A stretch of DNA of 33,338 bases from Campylobacteraceae bacterium (GTDB lineage Bacteria; Campylobacterota; Campylobacteria; Campylobacterales; Sulfurovaceae). The stretch spans positions 1 to 33,338 of the forward strand of contig JALSQB010000150.1 in NCBI GenBank assembly GCA_026985655.1. Direction: 5' to 3'. Below the pieces are notes generated by a model. That model was not told where the DNA came from. It worked only from the letters and a program-made list of their open reading frames with translations, and did not search any database. Position numbers and translations under genes: made by a program. Position 1 is the first letter of the stretch, and each line of letters starts with the position of its first letter. Below are positions 22,458 to 33,338 of this stretch, piece after piece.

Positions 22458-22943
22458 ATGACTAGAACTGAAAAAGAAGCCATTGTAAATGAACTGACTT
22501 CTGCTTTTACAGATCAAGGTGCTGTAATCGTATGTGATTACAAAGGTATGACTGTTGAAGCATTAGAAGGTGTTAGAAACATGGCACGTGAGAATGATGT
22601 ACAAGTTCGTGTTGTAAAAAACACACTGGCAGGAATTGCACTTAAAAATGCAAACTGTGAAGAGATGGAACTTGTAGATACCAATATCTTTATTTGGGGT
22701 GAAGACCAAATTGCTACTTGTAAAGTAGCTGATAAATCGGCTGAAGCAAATAAAGATAATTTCTCAATCAAATCTGGGGTAATCGAATCTAAAGTTGCAG
22801 ACATTGCTACTATTAATGCAATGGCTAAACTTCCAGGAAGAGATGAACTTCTTGGTATGTTACTTAATACTTGGAATGCTCCAGTACAGAACTTTACTAT
22901 TGGTATGAGTGCACTTGCAACTAAATTAGAAGCAGAAGCATAG
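22458..22943 (+). CDS. rplJ: 50S ribosomal protein L10
   Basis: L10 anchors the L7/L12 dimers to the ribosome. The 161-residue protein has the rRNA-binding N-terminal domain (MTRTEKEAIVNELTSAF, YKGMTVEALEGVR, VVKNTLAGIAL) and a C-terminal helix (FTIGMSALATKLEAEA) that binds L12 dimers. GAAAGGAGAAC provides the ribosome site. It stands behind the L10-type leader and just ahead of rplL. Confidence 0.97.
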   Translation: MTRTEKEAIVNELTSAFTDQGAVIVCDYKGMTVEALEGVRNMARENDVQVRVVKNTLAGIALKNANCEEMELVDTNIFIWGEDQIATCKVADKSAEANKDNFSIKSGVIESKVADIATINAMAKLPGRDELLGMLLNTWNAPVQNFTIGMSALATKLEAEA

Positions 22944-23001
22944 ATTGAATGTGATGATATTAAAATCATTAAAAAATATATAGAATTTTAAGGAATTAAA
23001 A

Positions 23002-23373
23002 ATGGCAACAACTAAAGAAGACGTTTTAGAATTTATCTCAAACATGTCAGTACTTGAGCTTTCTGAGCTTGTAAAAGAATTTGAAGAACACTTTGGTGTA
23101 TCTGCACAAGCTACAGTAGTAGCTGGTGGTGGTGATGCAGGTGCTGGTGCAGCAGAAGAGAAAACAGAATTTGATGTAGTACTTACTGATGCAGGTGCTA
23201 AAAAGATCAATGCTATTAAAGTGGTAAGAGCTGTTACAGGTCTTGGACTTAAAGAAGCAAAAGCTGCTGTTGAAGAAGTACCAACAACACTTAAAGAAGC
23301 TTGTTCTAAAGAAGAAGCTGAAGAGATTAAAAAACAAGTTGAAGAAGCTGGTGCTTCTTGTGAACTTAAATAA
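23002..23373 (+). CDS. rplL: 50S ribosomal protein L7/L12
   Basis: The flexible stalk protein that recruits translation factors. The 123-residue protein has the N-terminal dimerisation domain ([20 protein letters not shown]), an alanine/glycine hinge ([12 protein letters not shown]) and the C-terminal factor-binding domain ([32 protein letters not shown]). TTAAGGAAT gives strong initiation, fitting the need for several copies per ribosome. Its stop codon is part of the first of four hairpins in the gap to rpoB. Confidence 0.98.
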   Translation: MATTKEDVLEFISNMSVLELSELVKEFEEHFGVSAQATVVAGGGDAGAGAAEEKTEFDVVLTDAGAKKINAIKVVRAVTGLGLKEAKAAVEEVPTTLKEACSKEEAEEIKKQVEEAGASCELK

Positions 23374-23421
23374 GTCATCTTTGACTTATCTGTTTCAAAT
23401 GGATAAACTCCATTTGAAACA
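23370..23421 (+). other. Two perfect hairpins directly after rplL
   Basis: ATAAGTCA-TCTT-TGACTTAT (23370-23389) includes the rplL stop. One base later TGTTTCAAATGGA-TAAAC-TCCATTTGAAACA (23391-23421) forms a 13-bp stem. Neither is followed by a T-run. In E. coli the same gap holds an attenuator and an RNase III site that reduce rpoB expression relative to rplL; a similar role is inferred. Confidence 0.65.
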
Positions 23422-23444
23422 TTAAAAATATTTAGACCCTTTCT

Positions 23445-23502
23445 TCTACTGCATTAGTAACAGTAGATTATATTTTCTTACATAGCATTAGTAACTATGT
23501 AA
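23445..23502 (+). promoter_or_regulatory. Tandem hairpins with identical nine-base loops upstream of rpoB
   Basis: TCTACTG-CATTAGTAA-CAGTAGA (23445-23467) and TTACATAG-CATTAGTAA-CTATGTAA (23478-23502). The loops and the closing G-C pair are the same; the stems differ except for their ability to pair. TACTAAT, complementary to seven loop bases, lies at 23560-23566 beside the rpoB ribosome site. No known RNA family is recognised. A regulatory role is inferred. Confidence 0.6.
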
Positions 23503-23570
23503 ATATCAATAATTTTTTTAATTTTTGTATATCTATACATTAACCACTTAACATCAACATACTAATATAA

Positions 23571-32260
<8,690 letters not shown>

Positions 32261-32272
32261 GCTTTCTCTTCT

Positions 32273-32299
32273 TTACTACGACGTTAAATGTCGTAGTAA
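32273..32299. terminator. Hairpin between convergent rpoC and the CPXCG gene
   Basis: TTACTACGAC (32273-32282), loop GTTAAAT, GTCGTAGTAA (32290-32299), then GTTTAG. A perfect 10-bp stem 12 bases after the rpoC stop and two bases from the end of the minus-strand gene. The T-tail is weak, so termination strength is uncertain. Confidence 0.6.
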
Positions 32300-32301
32300 G
32301 T

Positions 32302-32484
32302 TTAGATTCCCTCCATCTGTTTTGCTTCAAAATGAACCAAACGCTCCCCGATAAATTTAAATTTTAACTCTATGGGACGACAACAAACTTCACAATCTTC
32401 TATGTAATCAGAAGTCTCTTCTTCGCTTTCTAATATCATTGAAATTCTTTCCCAGCAGTAGGGGCAGGTAAAAAAGTGTTCCAT
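32302..32484 (-). CDS. CPXCG-motif cysteine-rich zinc-ribbon protein
   Basis: A 60-residue protein of the CPXCG-like family. MEHFFTCPYCWERISMIL and IEDCEVCCRPIELKF hold two CxxC knuckles likely to bind zinc, here with W instead of G after the first pair (CPYCW). The ORF track starts eight codons earlier, but AAGGAG at plus 32494-32499 is correctly placed for the ATG at 32484 and family members start just before the first CPxC. Function is unknown. It is transcribed against rpoC, in the gap before the str operon. Confidence 0.8.
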   Translation of the reverse strand: MEHFFTCPYCWERISMILESEEETSDYIEDCEVCCRPIELKFKFIGERLVHFEAKQMEGI

Positions 32485-32553
32485 AAACGCTAACTCCTTA
32501 AATGGCATAAGTTGAATGATAGCAGGTTTTATTATAATAAAAGCCTATTTCGG

Positions 32554-32619
32554 TATAATATGCACCATTTTCTAAGCATGAATGTCCCGAAAGTACGTAT
32601 AAATAGCGTTTTTTCGGGG
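32554..32619 (+). promoter_or_regulatory. str operon promoter (-10) and GC-stemmed leader hairpin
   Basis: TATAAT at 32554-32559 (TTTCGGTATAATATGC) begins a roughly 100-base leader before rpsL. TCCCGAAA (32585-32592) pairs with TTTCGGGG (32612-32619, one G-U) around a 19-base loop. An AT-only palindrome TTTTATTATAATAAAA lies just upstream of the -10 at 32527-32542. Confidence 0.5.
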
Positions 32620-32663
32620 CTTTCCTGCCCAGATTTCAAAAAAACTAACAGAAAGGAATTGTA

Positions 32664-33038
32664 TTGCCTACAATTAACCAACTCGTTCGTAAAGAACGTA
32701 AAAAAGTGATTAAAAAATCAAAATCACCTGCATTAGAAAAATGTCCTCAAAGAAGAGGTGTATGTACTAGAGTTTACACAACAACTCCAAAAAAACCTAA
32801 CTCAGCCTTAAGAAAAGTTGCCAAAGTTAGATTGACAAGTGGATTTGAAGTAATCTCATACATTGGTGGAGAGGGTCACAACCTTCAAGAACACTCAATC
32901 GTATTGGTACGTGGAGGTAGAATTAAAGATTTACCTGGTGTTAAATATCATATTGTTCGTGGTGCATTAGATGCCTCAGGTGTTAATGGTAGAACCGTTG
33001 CCCGTTCTAAATACGGTACTAAAAAACCTAAAAAATAG
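32664..33038 (+). CDS. rpsL: 30S ribosomal protein S12
   Basis: S12 lies at the decoding centre and governs accuracy. The 124-residue protein begins [14 protein letters not shown] after a TTG start codon, which is chosen because the family always begins M-P-T-I-N-Q and GAAAGGAATTG is correctly spaced. [18 protein letters not shown] and [18 protein letters not shown] are intact, with lysines at both classic streptomycin sites, so the wild-type sensitive form is predicted. rpsG follows after a 149-base gap. Confidence 0.97.
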   Translation: MPTINQLVRKERKKVIKKSKSPALEKCPQRRGVCTRVYTTTPKKPNSALRKVAKVRLTSGFEVISYIGGEGHNLQEHSIVLVRGGRIKDLPGVKYHIVRGALDASGVNGRTVARSKYGTKKPKK

Positions 33039-33099
33039 TTAATTTATTAGCTTTTAGATTAAAATAAGTGTGAGCTTTGAGATAAGCTTTAAGCAGTTT

Positions 33100-33124
33100 T
33101 TATCAACATCTTTAGAGATGATAA
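33100..33124 (+). other. Hairpin in the rpsL-rpsG gap, candidate S7 regulatory site
   Basis: CATCT-TTAG-AGATG with an outer TTAT/ATAA extension across a CAA bulge. In E. coli S7 binds the rpsL-rpsG intercistronic region; here the gap is also long (149 bases) and structured, but no sequence match is claimed. An AGCTT/AAGCT stem lies just before (33073-33088). Confidence 0.3.
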
Positions 33125-33184
33125 CCTTAGGGGATAAAGATTGAGTAAATCAATTTAGACGATTGAAGATATAAGGAAAAATAG

Positions 33185-33338
<154 letters not shown>

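Noticed and set aside
22538-23378. Long minus-strand ORFs of 143 and 150 residues over rplJ and rplL
   Set aside because: Antisense shadows of L10 and L7/L12; serine/alanine-biased composition arises from the real genes' codons and no ribosome site is seen.
32512-32709. Plus-strand 65-residue ORF across the str operon leader
   Set aside because: It overlaps the promoter and rpsL start in another frame and lacks a ribosome site.

Overview
The window is AT-rich, densely coded chromosomal DNA from a member of the Campylobacterota (former Epsilonproteobacteria). The phylum call rests on the protein sequences (ribosomal proteins, RpoB, EF-Tu), the AT-biased codon use, promoters that mostly show only a TATAAT-like -10 box, and the gene order rpmE-rsmI-rlmB-(RodZ-like)-aminotransferase-hom. 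rpoB and rpoC are separate genes sharing one base, which argues against Helicobacter/Wolinella-type fused rpoBC. Genus cannot be fixed from the sequence; a free-living Sulfurimonas-, Sulfurovum-, Sulfurospirillum- or Arcobacter-like organism is plausible. It is a housekeeping region: no CRISPR array, phage, transposase gene or rRNA is seen.

Layout. 1-4.3 kb is the only accessory-looking part: the start of an exbB-like gene and a PAS-domain gene (both minus), a methionine-rich membrane-anchored coiled-coil protein, and a DUF2868 membrane protein overlapping a DUF3482 GTPase. 4.3-10.9 kb: rpmE behind a long structured leader, two ribosomal RNA 2'-O-methyltransferases (rsmI, rlmB), a RodZ-like membrane protein, a class I/II aminotransferase, homoserine dehydrogenase, a lipoprotein and an ArsC-family protein. 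11.0-14.1 kb: a stand-alone alpha operon (rpmJ-rpsM-rpsK-rpsD-rpoA-rplQ) with its own promoter and terminator. 14.1-17.9 kb: a probable 30-residue ORF, a convergent DUF2062 membrane protein, an Nfu iron-sulfur scaffold, a tetratricopeptide-like protein, murE, and convergent yaaA. 17.9-23.4 kb: tRNA-Thr(TGT), Tyr, Gly, Thr(GGT), tuf, rpmG, tRNA-Trp, secE, nusG, rplK, rplA, rplJ, rplL. 23.6-32.3 kb: rpoB and rpoC. The end holds a small antisense CPXCG zinc-ribbon gene and the start of the str operon (rpsL, rpsG cut by the window edge).

The genes form the core of translation and transcription: ribosomal proteins, elongation factor, tRNAs, ribosomal RNA modification, the RNA polymerase alpha, beta and beta' subunits, and the elongation factor NusG. 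The most interesting signals lie between genes. The rplL-rpoB gap carries four successive hairpins; the last two have unrelated stems but the same nine-base loop, and a seven-base complement of that loop sits two bases upstream of the rpoB Shine-Dalgarno. Other notable items are a perfect 40-bp GC-rich palindrome upstream of a recognisable L10-type leader, a degenerate REP-like palindrome after rpmE, a structured leader before rpmE, a 22-base-arm hairpin between tRNA-Thr and tuf, and a palindrome that encodes the same C-terminal residues of two convergent genes.
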